This document shows positions 17,418 to 25,257 of a stretch of DNA of 39,216 nt, piece after piece. The stretch is from NCBI GenBank assembly GCA_012519155.1, contig JAAYQS010000214.1, forward strand, positions 1 to 39,216. Reading direction: 5' to 3'. The translations under genes were made by a program, and so were the position numbers. Source of the stretch: Clostridiales bacterium. GTDB taxonomy: Bacteria > Bacillota > Clostridia > Clostridiales > Clostridiaceae. How positions within the stretch are numbered: the stretch's first letter is position 1; every line of letters starts with the position of its first letter. The notes under the pieces are model-generated. The model worked only from the letters and a program-made list of their open reading frames with translations, ran no database searches and was not told the DNA's origin.

Positions 17418-18167
17418 ATGAAAAAAATTATAGGAAGAATAGTATTAATAATTGCTATAATTGGTCTTGTATACTCTGGTTATAAGCTGTTTTTAATTTT
17501 TAATGATTATAACAAAAATGCTAAGGTTTATAATGAACTTAAGGATTATGGACCTTCAGTTACTGTTGGTTTAGGAGGCAATGTCAAAATAGAGGGATTA
17601 AATTTTGATGAGCTAATTAAAATAAATGAAGATTTTGTAGGCTGGATAACTATACCAAATACTGAAATTAATTATCCTATGGTACATCCTTCAGAGGATA
17701 ATGATGAATATTATTTAACTCATAATTTCGAGAAGGACGAAAATAGTGGTGGGGCTATATTTGTTGAAAGCGCTATAAGGCATCCATTTGAAGAGGAAAA
17801 CACCATAATACATGGTCATAACATGAGAGATGGAAGCATGTTCGCAGGCCTTAATAATTTTAAGGAAGAAGATTTTTTTAATAATAATAGAAATATATAT
17901 ATAGATACAAAGGATGTGTCATATGTATATGAAGTTTTTTCTGTATACGTAGAAAAGGCTAATGAAAATCCATATATGTACAGTTTTTCTACTAAAGAAG
18001 ATTATATTTCATTTTTAAATGGATTAAAAAATAAATCAATGTTTTTAGCTAATACAGTTGATTTTACTGAAAATGATAAAATTATTACATTATCAACCTG
18101 TAGCTATGAAGTTACAGATGGAAGATGCCTTGTACATGCAAAGCTTATTTCAAAACAGCCTAAATAG
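17418..18167 (+). CDS. srtB: Class B sortase
   Basis: This membrane-anchored transpeptidase attaches surface proteins to the cell wall at an NPxTN-type or similar sorting signal. The N-terminal hydrophobic segment (about 4-27) acts as signal anchor. The sortase fold follows, with TLSTCSYE containing catalytic Cys228, an HGHN segment with likely catalytic His134, and Arg236 in DGRCLVHAKL. The 249 residues and the extra helix between histidine and cysteine fit class B better than A or D. No substrate gene with a sorting signal lies in this window, so the target is unknown. It lies 17 bases after deoD and is probably co-transcribed. Confidence 0.9.
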   Translation: MKKIIGRIVLIIAIIGLVYSGYKLFLIFNDYNKNAKVYNELKDYGPSVTVGLGGNVKIEGLNFDELIKINEDFVGWITIPNTEINYPMVHPSEDNDEYYLTHNFEKDENSGGAIFVESAIRHPFEEENTIIHGHNMRDGSMFAGLNNFKEEDFFNNNRNIYIDTKDVSYVYEVFSVYVEKANENPYMYSFSTKEDYISFLNGLKNKSMFLANTVDFTENDKIITLSTCSYEVTDGRCLVHAKLISKQPK

Positions 18168-18204
18168 TGTAAATATTTAAGATAAAAGGTGGGAGTAAAT
18201 TATA

Positions 18205-19317
18205 ATGTCAAAATTTCATGTAGAACTAAAGAAAATTGTAGATGATTCATACGATGTAGAGATAGGAAATAATTTAGCAGATAAATTAATTAGTGATTTA
18301 AAAAATGGACTTGTAGGAAATATTAATAAATTTGTAGTAGTAACAGATAGTATAGTAAAAGATTTATATGCACAAAAAATATATGAAAAATTAATTAGCA
18401 ACGGTTTTAAATCTGATATTATCATATTTGATGCAGGTGAAAAAAGTAAAACTAGAAAAACAAAAGAATTTGTTGAAGATAGTATGATTATAAAAGGATA
18501 TAAAAGAGATTGCTGTATTATAGCAGTTGGAGGAGGAGTTGTAACTGATCTTGCAGGATTTGTTGCAGGAACTTTTGGAAGGGGCGTGCCATTTATTAAC
18601 TATGCTACAACTTTACTTGCAGCAGCAGATGCTTCAATTGGAGGTAAAACTGCTGTAGATACAGATATAGCAACAAATTTAATAGGTCTTTTTAATGAAC
18701 CACAAAAAGTTTATATTGATACAGATTCGTGGAAGACATTGCCCAAAAAACAAATAAGTAGTGGACTTTCTGAAACTATAAAGCATGGATGTATATCTGA
18801 TTATGAATTTTTTCAATATTTAGAAAAGAATATAGATAAGGTATTTGAATTTGACAGTGAAGTATGTGATTTTATTGCAAAAAAGAATTGTGAAATTAAA
18901 TATAATGTTGTTATGAAAGACGAAAAAGAAAAAAGTTTAAGAGAAGTATTAAACTTAGGACATACTGTTGGAAGAGCAATAGAAACTGTCAGCAATTATA
19001 AACTATTACATGGAGAAGCTGTAGCTATAGGAATGGTAGCACAAGTAAGGCTTGGAAATAAACTTGGATATATATCAGATGAAGATGTAAATAGAGTTAT
19101 TAACTTATATAAGAAGGCAAAATTGCCTGTTACAATACCAGATTATATAGATAGGGAAGAATTAATTAAAAAGCTATATACAGATAAAAAGGTACGTGAT
19201 GGAAAAATAAGATTTGTATTTCAAAAGGGTATAGGAGATATTGTAAAGTTTGATAATGAATCTTATGCAGCAGCAATTGAAGAAGATAAGATAAAGGAAA
19301 TTATAATGAATATGTAG
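18205..19317 (+). CDS. 3-dehydroquinate synthase family protein, second and diverged copy
   Basis: This 370-residue, complete member of the dehydroquinate synthase family lies 10 kb from the broken operonic aroB. NAD- and metal-site elements are kept: GGGVVTDLAGF (110-120), Asp142 and Lys148 in DASIGGK, Glu190 and Lys193 in SETIKHG, Arg246, Asn250 and His253 in REVLNLGHT, and His269 in LLHGEA. Some motifs depart from the operonic copy: INYATTLLAA replaces [10 protein letters not shown], and NLIGLFNEP replaces NLVGNFYQP. It may be the working AroB of this strain or a related sugar-phosphate cyclase. It has a good GGTGGGAG ribosome site and follows srtB. The presence of all catalytic residues favours true DHQ synthase activity, but that is inference. 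Confidence 0.8.
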   Translation: MSKFHVELKKIVDDSYDVEIGNNLADKLISDLKNGLVGNINKFVVVTDSIVKDLYAQKIYEKLISNGFKSDIIIFDAGEKSKTRKTKEFVEDSMIIKGYKRDCCIIAVGGGVVTDLAGFVAGTFGRGVPFINYATTLLAAADASIGGKTAVDTDIATNLIGLFNEPQKVYIDTDSWKTLPKKQISSGLSETIKHGCISDYEFFQYLEKNIDKVFEFDSEVCDFIAKKNCEIKYNVVMKDEKEKSLREVLNLGHTVGRAIETVSNYKLLHGEAVAIGMVAQVRLGNKLGYISDEDVNRVINLYKKAKLPVTIPDYIDREELIKKLYTDKKVRDGKIRFVFQKGIGDIVKFDNESYAAAIEEDKIKEIIMNM

Positions 19318-19321
19318 TTAA

Positions 19322-19350
19322 AAGGAGGTTGCCATAATAGCAACCTCTTA
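19322..19350 (+). terminator. Terminator after the AroB-like gene
   Basis: GAGGTTGC pairs with GCAACCTC around an ATAATA-type loop, followed by TTAATTATTTTAT. The T-run is imperfect. Confidence 0.65.
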
Positions 19351-19367
19351 ATTATTTTATAATTTAA

Positions 19368-19835
19368 TTACATTGTAAATATTTTTATCCACATAAATAA
19401 TGCAAAAACAAAATATAATATAGTTGCAGAAAGAAAACTTGTACCGCCTTTTGTAGATAGCAAGTTATTAAAATCTTTTTCGCTTTTCATATAATTATAT
19501 TCTCTATATATATTTATTTCTCTTTCACAAAAGCGAAGATAAAGGTTAGTACCAAGAAGTCCTAATATAATCATTATTATAAGTAATAATATTGCTGATA
19601 AATTTATAGGTAGTAGTATTAATGAAAAGTATGCTATAGATATAATAATTGCAGGAATATAGCATTTTCTATACATAAGATAAAAAGGACCTAAGAAAAA
19701 TGCACCAAAATTCCAATTAGGCTTTGTTCTATTTTTCATATATCTATCTAAAGTTTTAGAAAAGAAAGTTTTTTTTGCTTCAATACCAATAAAGGCTTCA
19801 AGTTCTTCTCTTGAACACTTAATAGTTTCTTTCAT
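19368..19835 (-). CDS. DUF2628 membrane protein
   Basis: This 155-residue protein has a soluble N-terminal part of about 40 residues, then the DUF2628 signature NWNFGAFFLGPFYLMYRKCY. Two hydrophobic segments follow, about 58-77 and 80-98. A charged stretch comes next (CEREINIYREYNYMKSEKDF), and then one more helix near the C-terminus. Proteins of this family are small membrane proteins without established function. The ATG follows GGAGATTA. It is monocistronic, with its own promoter at 19865-19893, convergent with the AroB-like gene and upstream of fba on the same strand, but fba has its own terminator and separate transcription. Confidence 0.78.
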   Translation of the reverse strand: MKETIKCSREELEAFIGIEAKKTFFSKTLDRYMKNRTKPNWNFGAFFLGPFYLMYRKCYIPAIIISIAYFSLILLPINLSAILLLIIMIILGLLGTNLYLRFCEREINIYREYNYMKSEKDFNNLLSTKGGTSFLSATILYFVFALFMWIKIFTM

Positions 19836-19864
19836 AATTAATCTCCTTTACATTTTATATAAAA

Positions 19865-19893
19865 ATTATATCAACAATAATGCTTTTTTACAA
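19865..19893 (-). promoter_or_regulatory. Promoter of the DUF2628 gene
   Basis: On the minus strand TTGTAA, 17 bases, TATAAT. Confidence 0.65.
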
Positions 19894-19920
19894 ATATGAC
19901 AATATAAATAAATTTGATAT

Positions 19921-19953
19921 AAAAAAATACCATGCAAATGCATGGTACTTTTT
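19921..19953 (-). terminator. Terminator after fba
   Basis: TACCATGC (19928-19935) pairs with GCATGGTA (19940-19947) around AAAT. On the minus strand a run of seven T follows. Confidence 0.85.
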
Positions 19954-19968
19954 AATGAAATTTAATAA

Positions 19969-20835
19969 TTAGTTAGCTTTGTTTACAGAACCGAATAATT
20001 CCATTTTTTCTTTAACTTTAGCCTTTATAGCTTCAAATCCAGGAGCTAATAATTTTCTTGGATCAAATCCTTTTCCTTGTTGATCTTTACCAGCTTCAAT
20101 GTATTGTCTAGTAGCTTCTGCAAAAACTAATTGGCATTCAGTGTTAACGTTGATTTTGCAAACTCCAAGAGATATAGCTTTCTTTATCATATCATCAGGA
20201 ATTCCAGTACCACCGTGTAAAACTAATGGCATATTTCCAACAGCATCTTTGATTTTTGCTAAAGCATCAAAATCTAATCCAGCCCAGTTTTCAGGATATT
20301 TACCATGAATGTTTCCGATACCAGCAGCTAATATATCAACACCTAAATCAGCTATTTGTTTGCATTCAGCAGGATCAGCAACTTCACCAGCACCTATAAC
20401 TCCATCTTCTTCTCCACCTATTGAACCAACTTCACATTCAATAGATATTCCTTTTCCGTGAGCATCTTTTATAAGTTGTTTACTCTTTTCGATGTTTTCT
20501 GCTATTGGGTAGTGAGAACCATCAAACATAACTGAAGAGAATCCAGCTTCTATACACTTGTAAGCTCCTTCATAAGAACCGTGGTCTAAGTGTAAAGCAA
20601 CAGGAACAGATATATCAAGATCTTTTAATAATCCGTTTACCATACCAACTACAGCATGATATCCTCCCATGTATTTACCAGCACCTTCAGATACACCTAA
20701 TATAACTGGTGAATTGTTTTCTTGAGCTGTTAATAATATTGCTTTTGTCCATTCTAAGTTGTTGATGTTGAATTGACCTACAGCATAATGTCCTTCTCTA
20801 GCCTTATTCATCATTTCTTTAACTGAAACTAACAT
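19969..20835 (-). CDS. fba: Fructose-1,6-bisphosphate aldolase, class II
   Basis: This glycolytic enzyme cleaves fructose-1,6-bisphosphate to dihydroxyacetone phosphate and glyceraldehyde-3-phosphate using zinc. The 288-residue protein is of the class II, subclass B length. HLDHG at 82-86 carries the catalytic aspartate and a zinc histidine, and ECEVGSIGGEEDG follows at about 130-150. GNIHGKYPE, LHGGTGIPDD and KINVNTECQ are the remaining phosphate and metal-binding elements. A tagatose-bisphosphate aldolase would look similar, but the lone context and sequence favour Fba. The ATG follows GGAGG. A weak promoter candidate is at 20895-20924. Confidence 0.95.
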   Translation of the reverse strand: MLVSVKEMMNKAREGHYAVGQFNINNLEWTKAILLTAQENNSPVILGVSEGAGKYMGGYHAVVGMVNGLLKDLDISVPVALHLDHGSYEGAYKCIEAGFSSVMFDGSHYPIAENIEKSKQLIKDAHGKGISIECEVGSIGGEEDGVIGAGEVADPAECKQIADLGVDILAAGIGNIHGKYPENWAGLDFDALAKIKDAVGNMPLVLHGGTGIPDDMIKKAISLGVCKINVNTECQLVFAEATRQYIEAGKDQQGKGFDPRKLLAPGFEAIKAKVKEKMELFGSVNKAN

Positions 20836-20894
20836 AAATAAAAAACCTCCAATAATGTATATATTTTTTTATTTTAAAATCAAGTTAGATATGT

Positions 20895-20924
20895 ATAATC
20901 TAAGCTTTGATTTATGTTTGACAA
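20895..20924 (-). promoter_or_regulatory. Candidate promoter of fba
   Basis: On the minus strand TTGTCA, 18 bases, GATTAT. The -10 is only four of six, so it is a weak candidate. The 181-base gap between argF and fba shows no other clear site, and I saw no convincing U-tailed hairpin ending the arginine operon. Confidence 0.35.
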
Positions 20925-21016
20925 TCCTAATAGTAAAGTATTACATATTAAAACATGTCGCTAATAACTATTATAACTTTAATTTACGCAAAAAGAAACA
21001 TTTTAAACAAAATTTA

Positions 21017-21943
21017 TTAGTTCTTTTTCATAAGTTTTACAAGAATTGCTTTTTGAGCATGTAATCTGTTTTCAGATTCGTCAAAAATCTCTGCTGCATG
21101 ATCTTCTAAAACTTCTGCTGTAATTTCTTCCCCACGATGGGCAGGTAAACAATGAAGTACCATTACATTGTCATCAGCAAGAGATAGCAATTCATTATTT
21201 ATTTGGAATCCTTTAAAGAATTTACGTCTTTCTTCTGTTTCTTGCTCGTGTCCCATGCTTTCCCATACATCAGTAAGAAGTACATCTGCATTTTTAGCTG
21301 CTTCCTTAGGATCATGATATATGTTAAATTGTACATTTTCTGAAGCTGCTATTTCTTTTCCACGATTTATATAACTTTCTTGTGGCATATATTCTTTTGG
21401 ACATGCTATAGAAAAATTCATTCCTAATTTTAAGCATCCTATTATAAGAGAGTGTGACATATTATTTCCATCACCTATATAAGCTACATTTAATCCATCT
21501 AATATGTTTTTATATTCTCTTATTGTCATTAGATCAGCAAGAACTTGGCAAGGATGTTCAAGATCTGTTAGACCATTTATTATAGGAATAGAAGAGTATT
21601 TTGCAAGTTTTTCTGCTTCTTCGTCTGAATATGTTCTAATCATTATTCCTTGTACAAATCTTGATAAAACTCTTGCAGTATCTTCAATTGGTTCTCCACG
21701 TCCTATTTGAAGATCACGACTACTTAAAAATAAAGCGTTACCACCTAATTGATACATTCCTGTTTCGAAAGATACTCTTGTTCTAGTTGATCTTTTTTCA
21801 AATATCATACCAAGAGTTTGACCTTTTAAGTGTTCATGAGGTATCCCATGCTTTAATTCATATTTTAATTGATCAGCAAGATTTAGTATTTCAATAATAT
21901 CTTCTTTCGTAAGATCATCCATTCGTAGTAAATCTTTTTTCAA
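21017..21943 (-). CDS. argF: Ornithine carbamoyltransferase
   Basis: This enzyme makes citrulline from ornithine and carbamoyl phosphate. STRTR at 52-56 is the carbamoyl-phosphate loop, HPCQVLADL is the second family signature, and HCLPAHRGEE carries the ornithine-site cysteine. At 308 residues it is a normal OTC. Position at the end of a biosynthetic operon favours the anabolic role over the arginine deiminase pathway. The start is TTG at 21943, with GGGGGA eight to nine bases before it. It lies 25 bases after argD. The family also includes putrescine and acetylornithine carbamoyltransferases; context argues for ordinary OTC. Confidence 0.95.
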   Translation of the reverse strand: MKKDLLRMDDLTKEDIIEILNLADQLKYELKHGIPHEHLKGQTLGMIFEKRSTRTRVSFETGMYQLGGNALFLSSRDLQIGRGEPIEDTARVLSRFVQGIMIRTYSDEEAEKLAKYSSIPIINGLTDLEHPCQVLADLMTIREYKNILDGLNVAYIGDGNNMSHSLIIGCLKLGMNFSIACPKEYMPQESYINRGKEIAASENVQFNIYHDPKEAAKNADVLLTDVWESMGHEQETEERRKFFKGFQINNELLSLADDNVMVLHCLPAHRGEEITAEVLEDHAAEIFDESENRLHAQKAILVKLMKKN

Positions 21944-21968
21944 GTTAATTCCCCCTTTTAATAATGCA

Positions 21969-23123
21969 TTATTTTAAAAGTTCTTTTAATACATTAACAG
22001 TAGCTGTAAGTTCTTCTCTAGTAATAACAATAGGTGGTAATAATCTTATTACATTTGGACCTGCTGTTAAGAATAAGAAACCTTTTTCTTGAGCTTTCTT
22101 TTTAATATCAGCAGAACTTCCTTTAATTTCTATACCTATCATAAGACCAAAGCCTCTAACATCAACTACTTGAGAAAGATTGGCATTTTTAATAGAATCT
22201 CTTACAAATTTTCCGTTTTCATAAACTTTATTATAAGTTTCTTCATTACATATTTCATCTAAAACCACAAGTGCACCGCTACAAGCAACAGGGTTTCCAC
22301 CAAATGTTGAACCGTGATCTCCTGGTTTAAATACATCTTTTAATTTTTCATTACATAAAACAGCACCTATAGGAAGACCAGCGCCTAATCCTTTAGCAAG
22401 AGAAATTATATCAGCTTTAACATCAAAATTATTAAAACCAAATAACTTACCACATCTTGCAATTCCACATTGTACTTCATCAAATATAACTAAAACATCT
22501 TTTTTATTACATATTTTTACAACTTCTTGTACAAAATCTTTATCAAGAGGATAAACCCCGCCTTCACCTTGTACAGCTTCCATCATAATTGCACATACAT
22601 CACTTGTTAATTTGCTTTTAAAATCATCTATGTTATTTTTTTCAACATAATCGAAGCCTTCAGGGAAAGGGAAGAAGTATTTATGGAATTTTTCAGGTTG
22701 ACCTGTAGCTTTTAAAGTAGTTATTGTTCTTCCATGAAAGGATTTTTTTAAGGTTAATACTTTATTTCTGCCATCTCCATATTTTTCAAAGCTATATTTT
22801 CTTGCAAGTTTTATAGCACCTTCATTTGCTTCAGCACCTGAATTTGCAAAAAATACTTTGCTCATACCAGCTTTTTCTACTAATTTATTACTAGCTTCAA
22901 TAGTAGTTGGATTTGTAAATATATTAGAGCAATGTTGAAGTGTAGTAACTTGATTAGTTACTGCTTTTGTCCATTTTTCATTGTTATAGCCTAAAGAGTT
23001 TACTCCAATACCACTTGTTAGATCTAAATATTTTTTTCCGTCTATATCATAAAGATAACAACCTTCACCTTTAACCATTATAGGTGATTGTTCTCCATAA
23101 GTATTCATAAGTGAATTTTTCAT
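21969..23123 (-). CDS. argD: Acetylornithine aminotransferase
   Basis: This PLP enzyme turns N-acetylglutamate semialdehyde into N-acetylornithine with glutamate as donor. The 384 residues are standard for class III aminotransferases of this type. Typical elements are FFANSGAEANEGAIKLARKY, the SFHGRT segment, the FDEVQCGIARCGKLF motif, and the Schiff-base lysine in SLAKGLGAGLPIGA. GSTFGGNPVACSGA closes the active site. The ATG follows AGGAGGTAAATAAT. It lies between argB and argF on the minus strand. Related ornithine or succinylornithine aminotransferases share the fold; the operon decides the call. Confidence 0.95.
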   Translation of the reverse strand: MKNSLMNTYGEQSPIMVKGEGCYLYDIDGKKYLDLTSGIGVNSLGYNNEKWTKAVTNQVTTLQHCSNIFTNPTTIEASNKLVEKAGMSKVFFANSGAEANEGAIKLARKYSFEKYGDGRNKVLTLKKSFHGRTITTLKATGQPEKFHKYFFPFPEGFDYVEKNNIDDFKSKLTSDVCAIMMEAVQGEGGVYPLDKDFVQEVVKICNKKDVLVIFDEVQCGIARCGKLFGFNNFDVKADIISLAKGLGAGLPIGAVLCNEKLKDVFKPGDHGSTFGGNPVACSGALVVLDEICNEETYNKVYENGKFVRDSIKNANLSQVVDVRGFGLMIGIEIKGSSADIKKKAQEKGFLFLTAGPNVIRLLPPIVITREELTATVNVLKELLK

Positions 23124-23135
23124 ATTATTTACCTC

Positions 23136-23999
23136 CTAATAAATCATTGTTCCAAGACCTTTTAAGCCTTCTGGTGAAAGTAATTCTAAAAGAATTGAAT
23201 GAGGAACTCTTCCATCAATTATATGAGCTCTTTCAACTCCCATACGTACTGATTCTACACAGCAGTCTATTTTTGGTATCATTCCACCTTTTATTATTCC
23301 TTCTTGTACAAGTTTTGGAACTTGATAAAGTCGTAAAGATGAAATTAGAGTTTCAGGATCAGAAGGATCTCTCATAACACCTGGAACATCAGTTAAAAGC
23401 ATAAGCTTTTCTGCCTTTAGTGCAGAAGCAATTTTGGCTGCACAAGTATCTGCATTTATATTATAAAAGCAGTTATCATCTTCTCCTAAAGCAACACTCC
23501 CTACAACTGGTATATAATCAGCATCTAGAGACATTTTTAGTATTTCAGTGTTTACATGAGTTATTTCTCCAACATATCCAAGATCATCACTGCCTTGCAT
23601 TTTTTTAGCTTTTATTAATGAACCATCCATTCCACAAAGACCAAGAGCTTTTCCTCCAGCCCTTTCAATTAAAGCTACAAGGTCTTTATTTACTTTTCCT
23701 CCTAAAACCATTTGAACAACTTCTATGGCATCATCATCTGTATAACGTAATCCATTGATAAATTTACTTTGTACATTAAGTCTTTTTAAAAATGAAGATA
23801 TAAAAGGTCCGCCGCCATGAACTATAACAGGTTTAAATCCAACACATTTCATTAAAACTATATCATTTATTACACTTTCTTGAAGTTCTTCGTTAATCAT
23901 AGCATTACCACCGTATTTTACTACGATTATTTTCCCATTAAATTTTTGTATAAAAGGCAATGACTCTACTAAGACATTAGCACGTTCGTTAATATTCAT
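23136..23999 (-). CDS. argB: N-acetylglutamate kinase
   Basis: This enzyme phosphorylates N-acetylglutamate, the second step of arginine synthesis and a usual point of arginine inhibition. The nucleotide-binding N-terminus VVKYGGNAM, the substrate loop VHGGGPFISSFL, LCGMDGSLI and the ATP-site segment LLTDVPGVM are all seen. I chose the ATG at 23999, giving MNINERANVLVESLPF, which fits the family's N-terminal helix. An in-frame GTG at 24014 is possible but would overlap the only ribosome-site-like GGGG. The N-terminal helix before the kinase core is the feature seen in arginine-sensitive hexameric NAGKs, so feedback is likely. It lies between the first argJ copy and argD. Confidence 0.93.
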   Translation of the reverse strand: MNINERANVLVESLPFIQKFNGKIIVVKYGGNAMINEELQESVINDIVLMKCVGFKPVIVHGGGPFISSFLKRLNVQSKFINGLRYTDDDAIEVVQMVLGGKVNKDLVALIERAGGKALGLCGMDGSLIKAKKMQGSDDLGYVGEITHVNTEILKMSLDADYIPVVGSVALGEDDNCFYNINADTCAAKIASALKAEKLMLLTDVPGVMRDPSDPETLISSLRLYQVPKLVQEGIIKGGMIPKIDCCVESVRMGVERAHIIDGRVPHSILLELLSPEGLKGLGTMIY

Positions 24000-24034
24000 T
24001 ATTTTATTATTCACCCCATTTTATTGTATAAAAT

Positions 24035-25255
24035 CTAGCTTCTATAATCGCCATTTATCTTAACATAATCATATGTTAAGTCGCATCCATAACAAGTTAC
24101 ACTTTCAGAACCAGATCCCATATTAACTTTTATTGTGATTTCATCTTCAAGAAGAATTTTCTTTGCTAAATCTTCACTAAAGTCTACTGAAGCACCATTT
24201 TTACATACAAGAATAGTACCAGCTTTGCTTACAAATTCTACGTCTACTTTTTCAGGTTCAAAGTCAACTCCTGCATAACCTAATGCGCATAAAACTCTTC
24301 CCCAGTTAGCATCAGCACCAAACATAGCTGTTTTTACAAGACTTGAAGTTATTACACTTTTTGCAAAAATAACACCTTCTTTTTCATTTTTGCATCCATT
24401 AACTGTACATTCAATAAGTTTTGTAGCACCTTCACCGTCTTTTGCAAGCATTTTTGATATTTCTATAGTTATATATTTTAAGGCTTCAACAAAAGCATAA
24501 TAATCTTCATTTTTAGATGAAATACTTTCATTTTCTGCCATTCCATTTGCTAAAATTATTACAGTATCATTAGTGCTTGTGTCACCATCAACACTTATTC
24601 TGTTGTAGCTTACTTTTACAGCTTCTCTTAAAGCAGAATCTAAAAGTTCTGCTGATATTTTTGCATCAGTTGATATAAATGAAAGCATAGTTCCCATATT
24701 AGGTTCTATCATTCCAGAACCTTTTGCAATGGCACCTATTGTAACTTCTTTACCTGAAATATTTAATGTACATGCAGCTTCTTTTTTTACAGTATCAGTA
24801 GTCATAATAGCAGAAGCAGCAAGAGAGCCATCTTTGCATAAACCAGATACAAGTTCTGGTATACCAGATTTTATTGCATCTACATTTAATGGAACTCCTA
24901 TAACTCCTGTAGATGCCACTAAAACATCATTAGAATTAATGTTAAGTTCCTTTGCTAAAACTTTAGTTTCTTCTTCTGCTTTGTCAAGACCATCTTGACC
25001 TGTGCAACAGTTAGCATTACCACTATTTACAATAACAGCTTGGGCAATGTTGTTTTTTAAGTGAGCTTTTGTTACAAAAATAGGTGCACATTTAACTTTA
25101 TTATTTGTATACATTCCAGCACCAACACATGGAACTTCTGAATACACTAAAGCTAAGTCTTTTTTTGTTGTTCCTGCCTTAACCCCACAGTGTATTCCAT
25201 TTGCTTTAAATCCTTTAGGACTTGTTACACTTCCTGATATAACTTTATAATTCAT
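24035..25255 (-). CDS. argJ: Glutamate N-acetyltransferase / amino-acid acetyltransferase (ArgJ), copy 1
   Basis: ArgJ recycles acetyl from N-acetylornithine to glutamate and, in bifunctional forms, also uses acetyl-CoA. The protein is made as a precursor that cuts itself before a threonine nucleophile. Here that site is in GSGMIEPNMGTML, so Thr189 would be the nucleophile and the residue before it is Gly188 rather than the common Ala. Other hallmarks are the NSGNANCCTG oxyanion region, the TTDTVKKEA segment, DGEGATKLIE, and ANWGRVLCALG, and it ends in INGDYRS like most ArgJ. The 406 residues are normal. It starts two bases after copy 2, with AGGGAGG lying inside the end of that gene. Confidence 0.94.
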   Translation of the reverse strand: MNYKVISGSVTSPKGFKANGIHCGVKAGTTKKDLALVYSEVPCVGAGMYTNNKVKCAPIFVTKAHLKNNIAQAVIVNSGNANCCTGQDGLDKAEEETKVLAKELNINSNDVLVASTGVIGVPLNVDAIKSGIPELVSGLCKDGSLAASAIMTTDTVKKEAACTLNISGKEVTIGAIAKGSGMIEPNMGTMLSFISTDAKISAELLDSALREAVKVSYNRISVDGDTSTNDTVIILANGMAENESISSKNEDYYAFVEALKYITIEISKMLAKDGEGATKLIECTVNGCKNEKEGVIFAKSVITSSLVKTAMFGADANWGRVLCALGYAGVDFEPEKVDVEFVSKAGTILVCKNGASVDFSEDLAKKILLEDEITIKVNMGSGSESVTCYGCDLTYDYVKINGDYRS

Positions 25256-25257
25256 AT

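Noticed and set aside
20918-20946. TTGACA-N17-TTACAT as a plus-strand promoter between fba and argF
   Set aside because: The -10 is poor and transcription would run only antisense into argF.
23111-23608. Plus-strand reading frames opposite argB/argD
   Set aside because: They are antisense shadows of well-recognised genes, rich in Leu/Tyr/His runs, with no ribosome site.
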